Shown here in pieces: positions 11,207 to 22,974 of a stretch of 64,000 nucleotides of DNA (its first letter is position 1; each line of letters starts with the position of its first letter). The position numbers were made by a program, and so were the translations under genes. The notes below the pieces were generated by a model. That model did no database searches, was not told the DNA's origin, and worked only from the letters and a program-made list of their open reading frames with translations. Source of the stretch: Adenanthera pavonina (taxonomy: Eukaryota; Streptophyta; Magnoliopsida; Fabales; Fabaceae); assembly GCA_026686845.1 (NCBI GenBank), contig JAIVEN010000012.1, positions 8,000,501-8,064,500 of the forward strand, in the 5' to 3' direction.

Positions 11207-12995
11207 GTTTATAAGCAAAAGTATAGTGGTGAACTAAATCTCTAAGCTAATAAAAGCTTAAGAAAAGTATAAAGAAGCATTCCAAGTATGAGCAATAGAT
11301 GGAAATGAAAATGATAATGAAACGTCATTATGGGACGTTATGCTATATGTTAATGAAAGAAGAGAATAAGGATGGATTGCTCTAGAAATGAGGTAGTAAG
11401 TTATCCAGAGGTCCTACAAACTAGTTATGGATTAAAAGAAAGCCTACTATCGCATTCTCTAAGCCCAGTAATGGCACGAGTGCAATAGAACCCCTCAGCA
11501 TTTTCCACTTAAGTGCGCTCAAGAGGGGTGAATTTCAAAAAGGGTGACCTGCTGGGAAGTAATAAAAATGCAACAAGTATAAAGGGTAAGATGTGTCAAT
11601 AGTTGAATGTGGGCACTATGAATCTTACCAAGGCATATGTTGCTACATGAATAGAAGTATGAATAGTATAAGGTGGTCTCAAATGTTAATGATGAGAATG
11701 ATTATATTTAAAGAACTCCAAATCTTTTGAAGAGCATGAAACACAACTGAGATTTTTTTTAAGTGTTGCAAAAGCAAAGACTTACTGAACTTAGTAATTG
11801 GGAGTTGAACTCCAAAAAGTACAATTAGTAGTTTATTAAATTTCCCATAAGGATTGTCGTACATCCTAGTAAAGTAGTAAAGATATGAGATGGGAGAGAC
11901 CAAAAACCATAATAAGATAAGGATTTTTTCTAGTTTAGCAAGATATTATGCAAAATTTCTCTAAGTTCATTGTATCGCTTACTCAAACAAAAAGTTTTGT
12001 AGGAAAGAAATTACGAAATGAATTTTTATGAATTAAAGAGGCTAAACCTCCTCCCTTATATTAAATGTTCCTAATCCAATGATGACCTAGAAGGCCTATA
12101 ATAATGAAAAGTAAGAATGGATTAGGGTATGAGCAATGTAACATAGTTGAGTTGAGGTAGTAGCCTATGTTTTATATGATAAATTTTTTATGAAAATGTA
12201 TTCCCACATGTAACAGTAATAATTGATGCTCTCAGGATACAAAGTTAGTATGAGCTATTATGCTTATAGTACCACCATACAGGTATTGAGACAAAAAATA
12301 GCCTCATGTGATCACAAAATAAATAAAAGAAAAAGAAACTAGACTTGAGGTACAGAAAGCAGAATGAAACAAAGAATGAGATGACCTAGAAAGTGTCATT
12401 TAGGCAAAGCTAATGAGATAAACTTATGTCTTAGTAGGAAAACTATTAAGTAAGTAGTTAGTTACATGTTATCAAAAGAAAAGATAATGAAAAGAAGGTA
12501 GAAATGGCTTTGAAAGTGCCAATTAAGCAAAGCTAATGTAGTACACTTATGCTGTGGTGGAAAAAGTTATTCACATGATAAGTCTAAAGGTACGGAAAGA
12601 AAATGACAGGCATGATGTTAGGTACCGATAGAAAGATTTTAACATGAATAAGATGAAGGAAAAATCATCACAATAAGGGTAAGTATGTAGGAGTTATTAA
12701 TGCCCTAAGATAAAGAAGTAATGGAAGGTAAAAACAAAAATGTCATATGGAAACCTCTAATACCCCTACAGTAAAGTAGATACATAATATCCTGAACATT
12801 TCCCAATATGAAAAGGTTTAGTCAGATCTTACGAAAGTTATGAATGAATTAATGATACCAAAGTAAAGTATTGACTAGTAAGTTAAGCAAGTAAGGAAGA
12901 AAGTATTCCTCTAGTAAGATGTGGTCTAAAAATTTGGAAAATAACAAGAAAGAGAGAAAAATATGTAAATACTAAGTAAAATATCGGGACAAAAT
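11207..12995 (+). pseudogene. Decayed Ty3/gypsy pol (RNase H to integrase tail, element E)
   Basis: Frame-broken remnants can be followed by eye. Around 11940-12040 a frame reads NFSKFIVSLTQTKSF and then FL*IKEAKPPPL. This resembles the gypsy RT/RNase H junction (FSK-PLT-L plus TTAPVL). Around 12110-12190 a GLGY word and then VVAY-(L) with a MYSHM end resemble the RNase H core. Near 12880-12960 the spacing resembles the polyprotein tail. A purine tract and LTR follow. Multiple stops make it a pseudogene. Lineage is judged from motif similarity only. Confidence 0.6.
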
Positions 12996-13001
12996 TTTAT
13001 T

Positions 13002-13015
13002 AAAGGAGGAAAAAA
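13002..13015 (+). other. Polypurine tract of gypsy element E
   Basis: AAAGGAGGAAAAAA directly precedes the LTR start TGTAACATTCC, as expected for the plus-strand primer of an LTR retrotransposon. It shows that the LTR at 13016 is a 3' LTR on the + strand. Confidence 0.8.
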
Positions 13016-14316
13016 TGTAACATTCCAAATTTTCATGAAATGATATGATAGGAAGTGAGAAATATATACTCGGTCCTTAAATGGAATTAATTTCTCATAT
13101 AATCTAAGGAATTATGCTTGGTCCTTAATTTAAATTAATTTTTCATAAGATTCTTAGTAAGAATTAATTCCAGAACTAAGTCAAAAAATATGTAATAGTC
13201 TTCTTCAATGAAAACTTGTGTCAAACTGAGTGTAATGACATAAATATTGTGCAGTCAGGAGATCAAGATTAAAAGATAAACCAATTTGAAAGTATAGCAT
13301 GAATAGTAAAAAAGAATTATTAAAAAATTGGTTTTTGGAGGACATTATGAGAAAGAACCCAAAAAAATTAGTATTTGCATTTTTGACCAAACTCAGGGGC
13401 AATTTCATAATTTTATAAAATTACTATTAAAACGAAGTCCATGACAAACTAAACCTAACAATATATAGCATGGAGATTAACTAATTAAAATAAAAATAAA
13501 AATTAGTGCCAAGTGATAAGAAGTAACTATCTACCGATAAAGGAGTTTGTGTGCCCCACAAATAGCAGATTAGGGAATAGTATGTGGGCCCTACACAGAT
13601 ATGTTTTGGGATAGGATAATAAAGTAAAAACAGATACAAATATAGGTTAATTCTATATCAATAAAGTAACAAAATATTGCAAAAGTAACTTTAGCGGTTC
13701 AAGTAAAATTTATCAAAGCAGGATATATTTGGACTATGAAAATTATGCAGTATTTTGGAGATATTTCTCCTTAAAGTGGCGTGTTGGAAGCAGCCCATGT
13801 GGGGATAAAGAATACTTTAATATTTTCATCCAAAACTTGGCAGGGAAGTATTTACTTTTTGTTAGCAAACTTAAACTAGTTTACTATAGTAATTATGTGA
13901 GTAAATGGGCCTATTTTTCTGTCACCTTGGTCGACTAAAGTGGTCTGATTTAGTAAGTTTAGAAGCTAAAAATTTCAGAACAAAAAGAGGAAGTGACATG
14001 ACCAAATTGTATACTCAAGACGGCATTGTTAACTTAGTCAAAGTTAAACCAACTTAACTATGACTAGTTCAAGCTATTGCATCTCTTTTCTCTTGACCAT
14101 TTAAAGTGCTGCACAAAGTAAGTTATGAAGTGTAAAAATTGCAGAGAAAGGAGGGCATTTGACGTGGAGAAGGTGGAAAAGAGAAAGTGCAAGATAAGTT
14201 ATCTTATCACCTCAAGCTAGTTTTTTGAGTTGATTGGCTTAGTTCCAGAGTTTTCTTCTTCTTCTTATCAAGTTCAAATTTGACCTCAGCCAGGAAGGTG
14301 AAATAAATTGGGCTCT

Positions 14317-17300
14317 TGTAATATCCCTATTTTTATGAGATGTTATAAAATAAATAAAAGATGAGAAACAAAGTGAGACAAAAAGGCCATATATAATCGG
14401 GCTTTAGAAGAAATTAATTTCTCATCTAATTTTTTGAAGAAGTTATGTTTGGTTCTTAATTGGAATTAATATACCACTTGAATGAAAGCTCGCTCCAAGC
14501 TGAGCGTAATGATATAAGTATTGTGCACTCAGGAGGTCCAAGTTAAAAGATAGACCAATTTAAAGTTAGTGTGAATAGTGATAAAGAAATAATAAAAAAA
14601 TTGGTCTTTGGGTAAAATTACAAGAAAGTGCCCGAAAGAATGGATAATTACTTTTTTGACTTGGCTTAAGGACAAACCAATCATTTTCCAAATTAGAAGT
14701 AAAATATGAATAATGAATTGAAGGCCCAAAAATAAAAAAGTTGACATTATAAAAAGTAAAAAAAATTGGAAAAAATGGAGAGACACTGTTAAGCGTCACA
14801 AAAGGCAAAGCTATCATTTTTCCAGGTTAAACAGAAAAATGAGAAAATTATATTTTGGCCCCAAGAATTAAAAATATTTGCAAGTTGGGAATGACTCAAT
14901 GTGAAAGGGAAAAAGAGAAAATAAGTTTGGGAAAAATTACAGTTAATAATCTGAAAGTTCTAAATATTATAAATTAGCCCGGGTTAAGGGTATTTTTGTA
15001 AATATGAAAAATTATAGTAAAAATGAATCTCTCGATGAGATAAGCCCAATGGAATATAGTATGAAATTTATTAAGATCAAAATAACATTTATTAGGTAAT
15101 TAGAGTTTAATATTAATATTTTACCTGATAAAAGTCAGTTTGGACTGCAAAAAGAGGTAGTAGTAATTCAAGAAAAATTTTTGGGCCTTGCTAAAATATA
15201 TTTTGGGTCAAAATAATGATTTTAGATAAAAAATTTTTGGATAATCCTGTATCAATTTAATGACAATTTTGGCAAAAATACTTAATCAGTACGAGTAAAT
15301 TTAATCGGTAAAGAGTATTTTGGTCCATTACACTTCATAAAGCAATTTTTGCAAAAAAATGGGGTGAGACACATCTGAATGAGCAGATGGGATACAAATG
15401 GAATTATGTGAAAAGCTTTTATATTATAAAGTAACTAAAGTTAAAAAGATTAATCATGATTAAACTTGCCATTAGATATATTTCCTAAAAGCCTTCAGTT
15501 AAGTGATTAGCCTTCATTTCCACCCCCAATCATGTCTGAAACTGCAGCAAGAAGAGGAGAGAAGCACGAAAAAAATTGGAGCCAAGAAGCAAGATCAATA
15601 AGAAAGGTTTAGTTCTCAAACTTCTAAGGTAAATCTCTATGGTCACCACCTTGTACATACTTGAGTATTGTGGTGTTTTATGGAGTATTTTCTCCTCTTT
15701 CACCTCTATAATTTTTTGCCTAGAGAGAGAATAGAGAGAGAAAATGAAGCCATGAAGAAATTAATTCATGAAAAGTGATGTATAGGGTTCAAGGATTAAG
15801 GATATACGATTGGATTGCAAATTAATCAGGTATATATTTTTCTACATTTTTGTGAATTTTTTGCCTATTTAGGGTTTAATATAGGAAAGAAATTTCAAGT
15901 TTTTGACTCCAAAAATGGATTCCTTGGGTCCAAATTATGTAAATACAAGCGTGTTGTACAAGAAATACCTCAAGAAAAGTAAAATGGAATTTTTAGTCCA
16001 AGTATGTATACTTTGTGAAGGGATTCATCAAATTAGTGGCTAATGACCTTAAATTGTGTTATATTAGGGTTCAAGAAAGTATTTTAAGATCAATGGAAGT
16101 ATCCACAAAGTTTGGAGATCATTGGAATGCAAGAAGGCAATTATTTTCCCATTTATGCCTAATGTTATCATGCTTGATTTTCATGATTCTATAACTATGC
16201 CATATATTTGTTTGGATACTTTGTGATGAATTTGCATTGTTGACTGGTTGTTTGAAGGGTTTTATGACCCTAGGATGTCCATTTTCTAAGGTGTTACCAT
16301 GCCAAAATTTTTATGAAATTGTATAGCACAATATGAATTTATGATCTTATGATTACCATTGATGATTTTATGAGATGTTATGATAATATGCTTGCATAAT
16401 TGGGTGTAACTACTGAGATTCTTTGAATCTCATTCCTTTCCAAATATTAACTATGCTAGGGCAATGACATGGAAATATTCAAACAAATGCAAGGGAAATG
16501 AAGAAGATGATGGAGAATTACTTGATTTTGCAAGTTATAATGTTAAGTTGAAAAAATATGTATCATGTATGTATGAGATGAAATTATGTAATTATACATG
16601 ATTATGTTCCTTAAAGTCCTCTTATGATGTTATGTGTGGATTTGGAATAGTAAATGTTGATGCATGAGCTTTATGAAGTTTATTATATGGGTTATGGCAT
16701 AATTATGAACAAGATGACCATTATTGATTTGAATAGGGGAACTATATTTGAAACAGAGCATCCTATATAAGTGTTATACGTTCTCTTAAAGTATATAGAA
16801 CAAGCTTTTCATATAGCTAAAGAACACCTAAATTGGACAAGTGTATGATTTATAATGAAATTTTGAAGTTAGGATTCAAAATTAGACAGTGTTGGAAAAA
16901 CTGGAACTTACACTGTGAATACTGGATTTTTTAAAAGGAACTATAAAATCGTGTATAGCTCCAAAAATTTAGTGATTTGCATTTATGGAAATCTCCAAGT
17001 CTTAGGAAACGAATGCCACTGGTTTGAAACCATTTAGTGCTATAAAGAAGGAGTTATGTAATTTCTCCAAAAACAGTTCCAGTAGAGGTAGTATTTTGAC
17101 CCATAATAGTTAAGTTAATGTCATGCTCTGTATAAGTTGAATAAAAGTACAAAAAAAATATTTCTAGAAAGTAGACTCACAGAGCTTTCCAATGACATAA
17201 GGAATGCACAAATTGACTCAGGGTAGAGTGAGATATGAATTTTTAAATATAAGGACAAAATCCTGAGAAAGAGAAAATGACCAAATGTATAGTAAATGTT

Positions 17301-17593
17301 TGAGAAATAAACTGTATAAATTGGTCAAGATAATGCTATGTTTCATATTTTTTCCATGTATATAAGTTTCTATATATTTTTAGAGACTTGAATCACTATG
17401 AAATGATTTTTCTATAATTAGTTATGAATTTTCAAAGTTCAGTCAGCAAAGTGGAAACTACCATGTGAACAGTAACCGAAAATTTTGGAAATTCTAGTTT
17501 TCATTCTTATGTAATTCAAGCTTAGGATCAAGTATAATCAGATTTAAAAGGAGTCTAATTCATGAGAAATAAGTTTAAAAGTAAGGTGTTACA
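14317..17593 (+). mobile_element. Ty3/gypsy solo LTR, TSD GCTCT
   Basis: 3277 bp from TGTAATATCCC to GGTGTTACA, flanked by perfect 5-bp duplications GCTCT (14312-14316 and 17594-17598). It is homologous to the LTR it sits in: compare 13016-13400 with 14317-14640. No internal coding region is attached, so it is a product of LTR-LTR recombination. It contains the GAGATTC-TTT-GAATCTC hairpin at 16414-16432. Small frames inside have no motif and are not genes. Confidence 0.9.
16414..16432 (+). other. Conserved LTR hairpin
   Basis: Perfect 8-bp stem TGAGATTC / GAATCTCA with loop TTT. The same hairpin occurs in the other copies at 18243-18262 (loop TTTT) and 36306-36324 (reverse). A different LTR has an equivalent hairpin at 57490-57504. 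It may shape the 3' end or packaging of the retrotransposon RNA; the function is inferred. Confidence 0.6.
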
Positions 17594-18840
17594 GCTCTCA
17601 TGCAAGAAATATGCTAGAAAGCAAGAACTAGTTGAGAGAGTATGGTTTCTCAGAGTTTGAAGAAAATAGCATGAAAATCACTTCTTCTCTCTTACTCCCC
17701 TATTTCAGCCAACCTAATAGAGTATGTTAGAGTGTGAATTTCATAAATTTGATGCAAAAAATGGGTTTTTCATGGTGGAAAACCTTAGGAATAAGTATAG
17801 ATTTCGTGATTAAGTTTAAGATGAACAAGATAGAATTTTAGGGTAAATTTGAGCTCTTTGTGAAGCAAGTGCATGAAACAGTGGCTTATGACTCTAATTG
17901 GTGATGTATTTAGGGTAAAGGAAGCTTGGGGGAGTGTTTGGAAGAGATCAAACTCAAAGGAAGAGCAAGTGAAAGCATAAAGGTAGTATTTTCCTTTTTA
18001 TGCATTATATTATCCTATGATGAATTTATGCTTTCTATGAATTGATTGATGCCATGAATGATGTTTTATGATGTCTCTTGAATGTTGGATGAGTTGTATG
18101 AAGGGGGCCGAGATATCCAAAATATAAAAGGAAACTCTGTCAAAATTTTTATAAAATATTATAGCATTGTATGTTTTATGAGAATCCATGATGTTTCTAT
18201 GAATTTTTATGATAATATGATTGTATGATTGAGTAATGCTACTGAGATTCTTTTGAATCTCACTCTTTTAAAATGATAAATATGTTAGGCACAAGCAATG
18301 GTAATAGAGACAAGGGAGCTATGGAGGAAGAGAAGAAAAGGATGCTTAATGTAAAAGTTGAAGCCATGAACTTATGTTTCGAGAAATTATGAAAAATCAT
18401 GTATATACCATGTGATCTATATCTCTATGCTATTATGATTCTTGATGTACTATGAAATGTTATGTATGGAATTGGTGCAATGTATGATGATGTATTATGT
18501 GTTATGAAGTTGATTATGTATGTTATAGCATGAATTGGTTCAAGATGACCAATAGTGACTAGAATGGGGGTACTTTGCTCAAATCAGAGTATCTGGGGTA
18601 AGTGCTTTGTGTTGAAGCAAGAGTTTTGATGATTTTAAACCAACACTCAAGAGCTTGGATTGAAGATATCAAAGGAGATCAAAGCTGTTCCAAGTGAAGT
18701 TTTTCTGAGTATTTGCTGTTAGATCTCTTGTAGGATCTTTAGTTTTTGATTGATTGGGTAAAAGGTTTTGATTTCAACAAAAAATGTTTTCAAACTTTGA
18801 TTTCATGTTAAATCTTTGAATATTTGAAAAACACCCACAA

Positions 18841-19806
18841 ACAGACGAATATTAAAAGTTTAAACTAAACTGTCAAGTTGGAAATTCGAACTTTGCCTTT
18901 GGAAATTCGAATTTCGAGCTAAAACTAATTTAGTCTGAAGAGATGGCTCTCTGTCAGACGAATTTTGGTTGTTCAAAATTCGAATTTTCATCTAGTCTGA
19001 AAGAAGCCTTTCTGGTAACAGACGAACTTCACAGTTTCAAAATTCGAATTTCAAGGAAAATGAAGTTTGCAAAAACCAAAGAAATTCGTCTGAAACTATG
19101 ATTAAGTGCATCTGATATCAAAAGAAATTAAGTTTCAAATTTGGTCACTGACAGACGAATTTTGACCTTCCAACATTCGAATTTGCATACAAGTCTGAAA
19201 GAAGCTTCTTTGCAACAGACGAACTTTAAGTCTCCAAAATTCGAATTTCAGACAAAACAAAATTTGAGAAAATAGAAGAAATACGTCTGATACTATGTTA
19301 AAGTTCATCTGAGATCAAGAATGATTTAAGTTTCAAAACTGCTCTCTGACAGACGAACTTTGAACATTGAAATTCGAATTTCAGAAGCTAAGTCCTTGAG
19401 TCTGTTTAAGTGAAACATAGACATACGTATAATAAAAACTTGCAACATTCGAATGATGAAATAAGTCTGGAAAGAGTCTCTCTGACAGACGAATTTCATA
19501 ATTTCAAAATTCGAATTTCGAAGAAAGTAAGCTACTGTGTCTCTTTAAACGTTCAGTGGACAGACGAATTTTGGGATATCAAAATTCGAATTTCGAGGAC
19601 ACTGTAGCAAATTGAAAACACTGTTCACACTTAACCGAAAAACTTTCTTCTTGAAAATTCGTATGTCACATTATGAAAATATTTTGTAAGTTTCAAAATT
19701 CGAATTTCACTAAATAAACAGACGAACTTCGTGTTGTAACGTTGAAAGCTTTAACCTTCGGTTCCTTCAAAATTCGTCTGTTGACCAACCAAAATTCGAA
19801 TTTCAG
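18841..19806 (+). repeat. U3 motif array: CAGACGAAYTT plus AAATTCGAATTT
   Basis: About eleven modules with a mean spacing near 85 bp. Each has CAGACGAA(T/C)TT, often preceded by CTCTCTGA, then 10-20 bases later the 12-base palindrome AAATTCGAATTT or a one-base variant. Copies start near 18901, 18978, 19038, 19171, 19236, 19370, 19445, 19505, 19580, 19696 and 19790. Both parts share the CGAA(T/C)TT half. The array is confined to U3, upstream of the TATA box, and recurs in every SIRE LTR in the window. An enhancer role is plausible but inferred. Confidence 0.85.
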
Positions 19807-19835
19807 TATGTCAGAAACATTAAATGCGGTTGGTA

Positions 19836-19900
19836 AACGGATAGTTTTTCAGAGTAACCGTTGGATAACTTCCCCAACGGATAGATTTAGTCTCTAACGG
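19836..19900 (+). promoter_or_regulatory. Cluster of four AACGG cores (MSA/MYB-like)
   Basis: AACGG at 19836-19840, its complement CCGTT at 19858-19862, then AACGG at 19876-19880 and 19896-19900, roughly every 20 bp. The context TCTAACGGATA matches 10 of 11 positions of the plant mitosis-specific activator consensus YCYAACGGYYA, bound by MYB3R proteins. The cluster ends about 18 bp upstream of the TATA box and is kept in other SIRE LTRs (for example 7128-7190 and 59791-59856, reversed). Confidence 0.6.
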
Positions 19901-19917
19901 ATATTTAAGACCTAAAT

Positions 19918-19926
19918 CTATAAATA
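19918..19926 (+). promoter_or_regulatory. TATA box of the SIRE LTR promoter
   Basis: CTATAAATA stands in the same LTR position in all eight SIRE LTRs. The complements are at 7101, 33150, 49525, 55676 and 59767; the + strand copy in the fragment at 40646 is at 41522; a C-for-T variant is at 45226. Transcription would start roughly 30 bp downstream, giving a U3 of about 1.35 kb. Confidence 0.75.
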
Positions 19927-21280
19927 CAACATCATTTTGAAGTTGTGTAAGAGAATCAAACTTGTATATACCGAATTTCTGCTAAATCTTCTCAAAAGCT
20001 CTTACCCTCTCAACTTCTATATATACACTTAAACTTTCATATCTACTCTTTTCAAGAGAGTTATTTCATTGTAATTAATCTACTCTTCATCTGGAAGATA
20101 GATTTACTTGTGAGGGGTATTCACAAGGGGATTGGGAAGCACATAGTGAAAGTGCTTGGAGAGTTTGAGAGAGCTCAGAAACAGAGCATACTCGTTGTAC
20201 TGTGGCCTTAGCAAGAAGCCCATTGAAATTCTTGCTGTATAGTGGATAAATCTCAAGAGGTGTCTTGGGGACTGGATGTAGGCCAAGTGGAAAGACCGAA
20301 CCAGGATAAATTACTGAGTTTTCTTCTCCCTATCTTTACTTTTCAGCTTGCTCTGTTTTACGCATTATTTTCATTATACTGTGTTATCTTCACTTACTTC
20401 ACCTTGTGCAGAAAATTTTTAATCTTCCCAATTCACCCCCCCTCTTGGGAAGTCATCCTTGCTAACACTTTGAAAGTGTATGGAAAGCTTTAACAAAGTT
20501 CAAAGAGCACCTCAATTAGATGTATGTGCGAATTGTTATGAATTTTAGAAGTTAGGGTTCAAAACAGGACTGTGTAGAAAAAAACTTGAATTTTTATCAT
20601 GAACATTGGAAAATTCAAAATACAATATAAAATCGTAAAAAGCTCCAAAAATTAAGTGGCTTATATTAATTGAAAGCTTTATGTGTCAAGTGTAAGATGC
20701 CACTAGTTTGAAAGTAATTGGAGTTATATAGTAAAAGATATTTGAGTTCTCCTAAAATTGGTCCAGTTAGAGTTGAGTTCTGACCCTTAGAGGTTTAAAT
20801 TAATATTATACCATGTACTAGTAGAATAAATGTATATAAAAGTATGTCTAGAACTTGGACATTTAGGGCTTTCAGATAACATAAATAATGAATCATTTGG
20901 CTCAAGGAATAATGAGATATGAATTTTTAAATTTAAGGTCAAAATTCTGGGAAGATATAAAATGACCAAATATATAGTAAAATTTAAGGAATAAACTATA
21001 TGAATTGACCTAGTGAATATTCAAATTCTTATTTTTTTTTTCATTTAGATAATTATTTTATCTATTTTTAGAGACTTGAATCACTTCAATATAATTTTTG
21101 TAGAATTAGTTACAAATTTTCAAAATTCGTTGAGTAAAATGGAATATGCACAATGAAGAGTACTCAACATAAAGAAAAATCTGTTTTGATATTTTTATAC
21201 AATCAAGTTTCTAATCATACAACAATGGATATAATTAGAGTCTAATACATGGGAAATAAACTTAATTTTAAGGTGCTACA

Positions 21281-21589
21281 ATCTGCTTCTATTTAATAAT
21301 TTTGACCATCATCAATTATTAAATTTAAATTAGAATTAGAATTCAATTAAACATAAAAATAAAATTATGATTGAGTTTATCCTTTATCCCCTAAAATTAC
21401 TCAACTGACGTTATATTTTCTTGAAGATAAGAATCACATCATTGGAGTTTCTCGGTCTAAATATTAAATATGCAATCACATAAGAAAAATAGTTAGAAGA
21501 ACATGCAGGAAAATAATCTACGCACACAATTTAATAATCTACGCATACAAATAGTTGGAGTTTCTCAATCTAAAGAACAAGCAGAAATT
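21281..21589. other. Short AT-rich stretch, no gene
   Basis: Lies between the end of the gypsy 3' LTR and a reversed LTR fragment. It contains two copies of a TTGGAGTTTCTC(G/A)(G/A)TCTAAA word about 120 bp apart but no coding signal. Confidence 0.4.
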
Positions 21590-22970
21590 CTCACTCTAAC
21601 ATACTCCACTAGGCTGGCCGAAACAGGGCAGTAAGAGAGGAAGTGATTTCCAGGTGATTTCCATGCTATTTTCTTGAAACTCTTAGAAAATATACTCTCT
21701 CAACTAGTTCTTGCTTTCTAGCATATTTCTTGCATGAGAACTCAATTTTTAGCTTAGGTTAGATTTGAACTTGAGAAGAGGAAGAAGAAAACCCCATGGA
21801 AATAAGCCAATCAACTCATGAAACTTGCTTGAGGTGATAAGATAACTTACCTTGCACTTAGTCTTGGAGTTCCAAGCTTTGCCTTTCTCTTTTCCTTCCT
21901 CTCTTCTCCATGCCAAATGCCCTCCTTTCTCTATAGTTTTTATGCTTCGTAACTTACTTGTTAAACACTTGAAATGGTCAAGAGGAAAGATATGTAATAG
22001 CTAGAAATAATCATAGTAGAGCTGGTTTAACTTTGACTAAATTAACAAAGCCTTCTTTAGTATATAATTTGATCACGTCACTTCCTCTTTTTGTTCTGAA
22101 ATTTTCAGCTTATGAACTCTCTAAATCAGACCACTTCAATTGGCCAAGGTGAGAGAGTGTAAGGAGGGATAGTTATAAAACTCAAACCAATCACCTTTTG
22201 CCATGCTTCTTCTCTCTCTGTTTTTTTTTCAAATACTTCTTAAAGAAGTATTCACAAATATCAATTAAACAATGAATTCTCCCACATGGTCAGCTACTCA
22301 CGTCTGAAATGGGAGGGGAGAGAGAGTGATTAATTGGCTTAATTACTTGCTAATTACTTTCCTTAATCGTAATTACTTTTTGGTCCAAAAATCATGCCTT
22401 CTTCAAGAAGCTTTTACAAAATCATTCAAATAAATTCCCTCCATGTCCTAGTCAATATATATCATGACACTTAAGAGATTTTTGGCAAAAAAATTTGCTT
22501 CAAAATTTTTAATAGTCCAAAATACCCTTTACTGATAACTTTTACCTGTACCGATTACTCGTTTTTGCCATTATGGTTATTTAATTGGTACATGATTGTT
22601 CAAAATTTAACTTTTGGACTAAAATCATTATCTTGTCTCAAACTATATTTGGGTAAGGTTCATTGACTGTCCTTAACCCGATACTATTCTTTCTGCAGTG
22701 TAAAATAATCTTTATTGGGTAAAATATCAACTTTTATTCTAATTGCCCATAATAAATTTATACTAACTTTATTAAATAACAATCAACATTCCATTGGGCT
22801 TAACTCATCAAGAGCTTCATTTTGACTATAATTTTTCATATTTATAAAAATATCCTTGACCTAGGGAAAATTTAAAATTTTTGAAACTTTCAGGCCCTTT
22901 TTCATCATTTTCTCCCAAGGACTAATTAGCAATAAAATTCATAAGACATAGAAGTAACTAATTTTAAAGG
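21590..22970 (-). mobile_element. Ty3/gypsy LTR fragment, reversed
   Basis: On the - strand this matches parts of the gypsy LTR copies at 14317-17593 and 17599-18609. The segment around 22100-22020 reversed corresponds to the GTGACATGACCAAATTGTATAC region near 13995, and 21700-21600 reversed corresponds to 17610-17720. Both LTR termini are missing, so it is a truncated fragment. It cuts off the copia element that follows. Confidence 0.65.
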
Positions 22971-22974
22971 TACT

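Larger units (their letters stand above)
18610..20467 (+). mobile_element. SIRE-type copia solo LTR, TSD CTTTG
   Basis: 1858 bp, TGTTGAAGCAAG...CTTGCTAACA, with perfect duplications CTTTG at 18605-18609 and 20468-20472. No primer site or polypurine tract adjoins it, so it is a solo LTR. It is the best preserved copy here: all eleven ATTCGAAT-type motifs keep their CpG. U3 runs to about 19955 and contains the motif array, AACGG cluster and TATA box; R/U5 fills the rest. It is inserted in the 3' LTR of gypsy element E, on the + strand. Confidence 0.95.
13016..21280 (+). mobile_element. 3' LTR of Ty3/gypsy element E, split by two solo LTRs
   Basis: Starts TGTAACATTCC and ends AAGGTGCTACA, the TGTAACA...TGTTACA type of plant gypsy LTRs. 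Removing the gypsy solo LTR (14317-17593) and the SIRE solo LTR (18610-20467) with their 5-bp duplications leaves about 3.1 kb, close to the 3.28 kb of the inserted relative. Its own pieces are 13016-14316, 17599-18609 and 20473-21280. An 8-bp hairpin lies at 18243-18262. The partner 5' LTR is not in the window. Confidence 0.8.

Noticed and set aside
18841..19806. CRISPR-like or satellite interpretation of the regularly repeated LTR motif
   Set aside because: Repeats are short, diverged and unevenly spaced, lie only in retrotransposon U3/spacer sequence, and the genome is plant-like.
18841..19806. Heat-shock elements in the LTR
   Set aside because: The GAA and TTC blocks do not keep the GAAnnTTC spacing; GAATTTC and TTCGAA are the wrong register.
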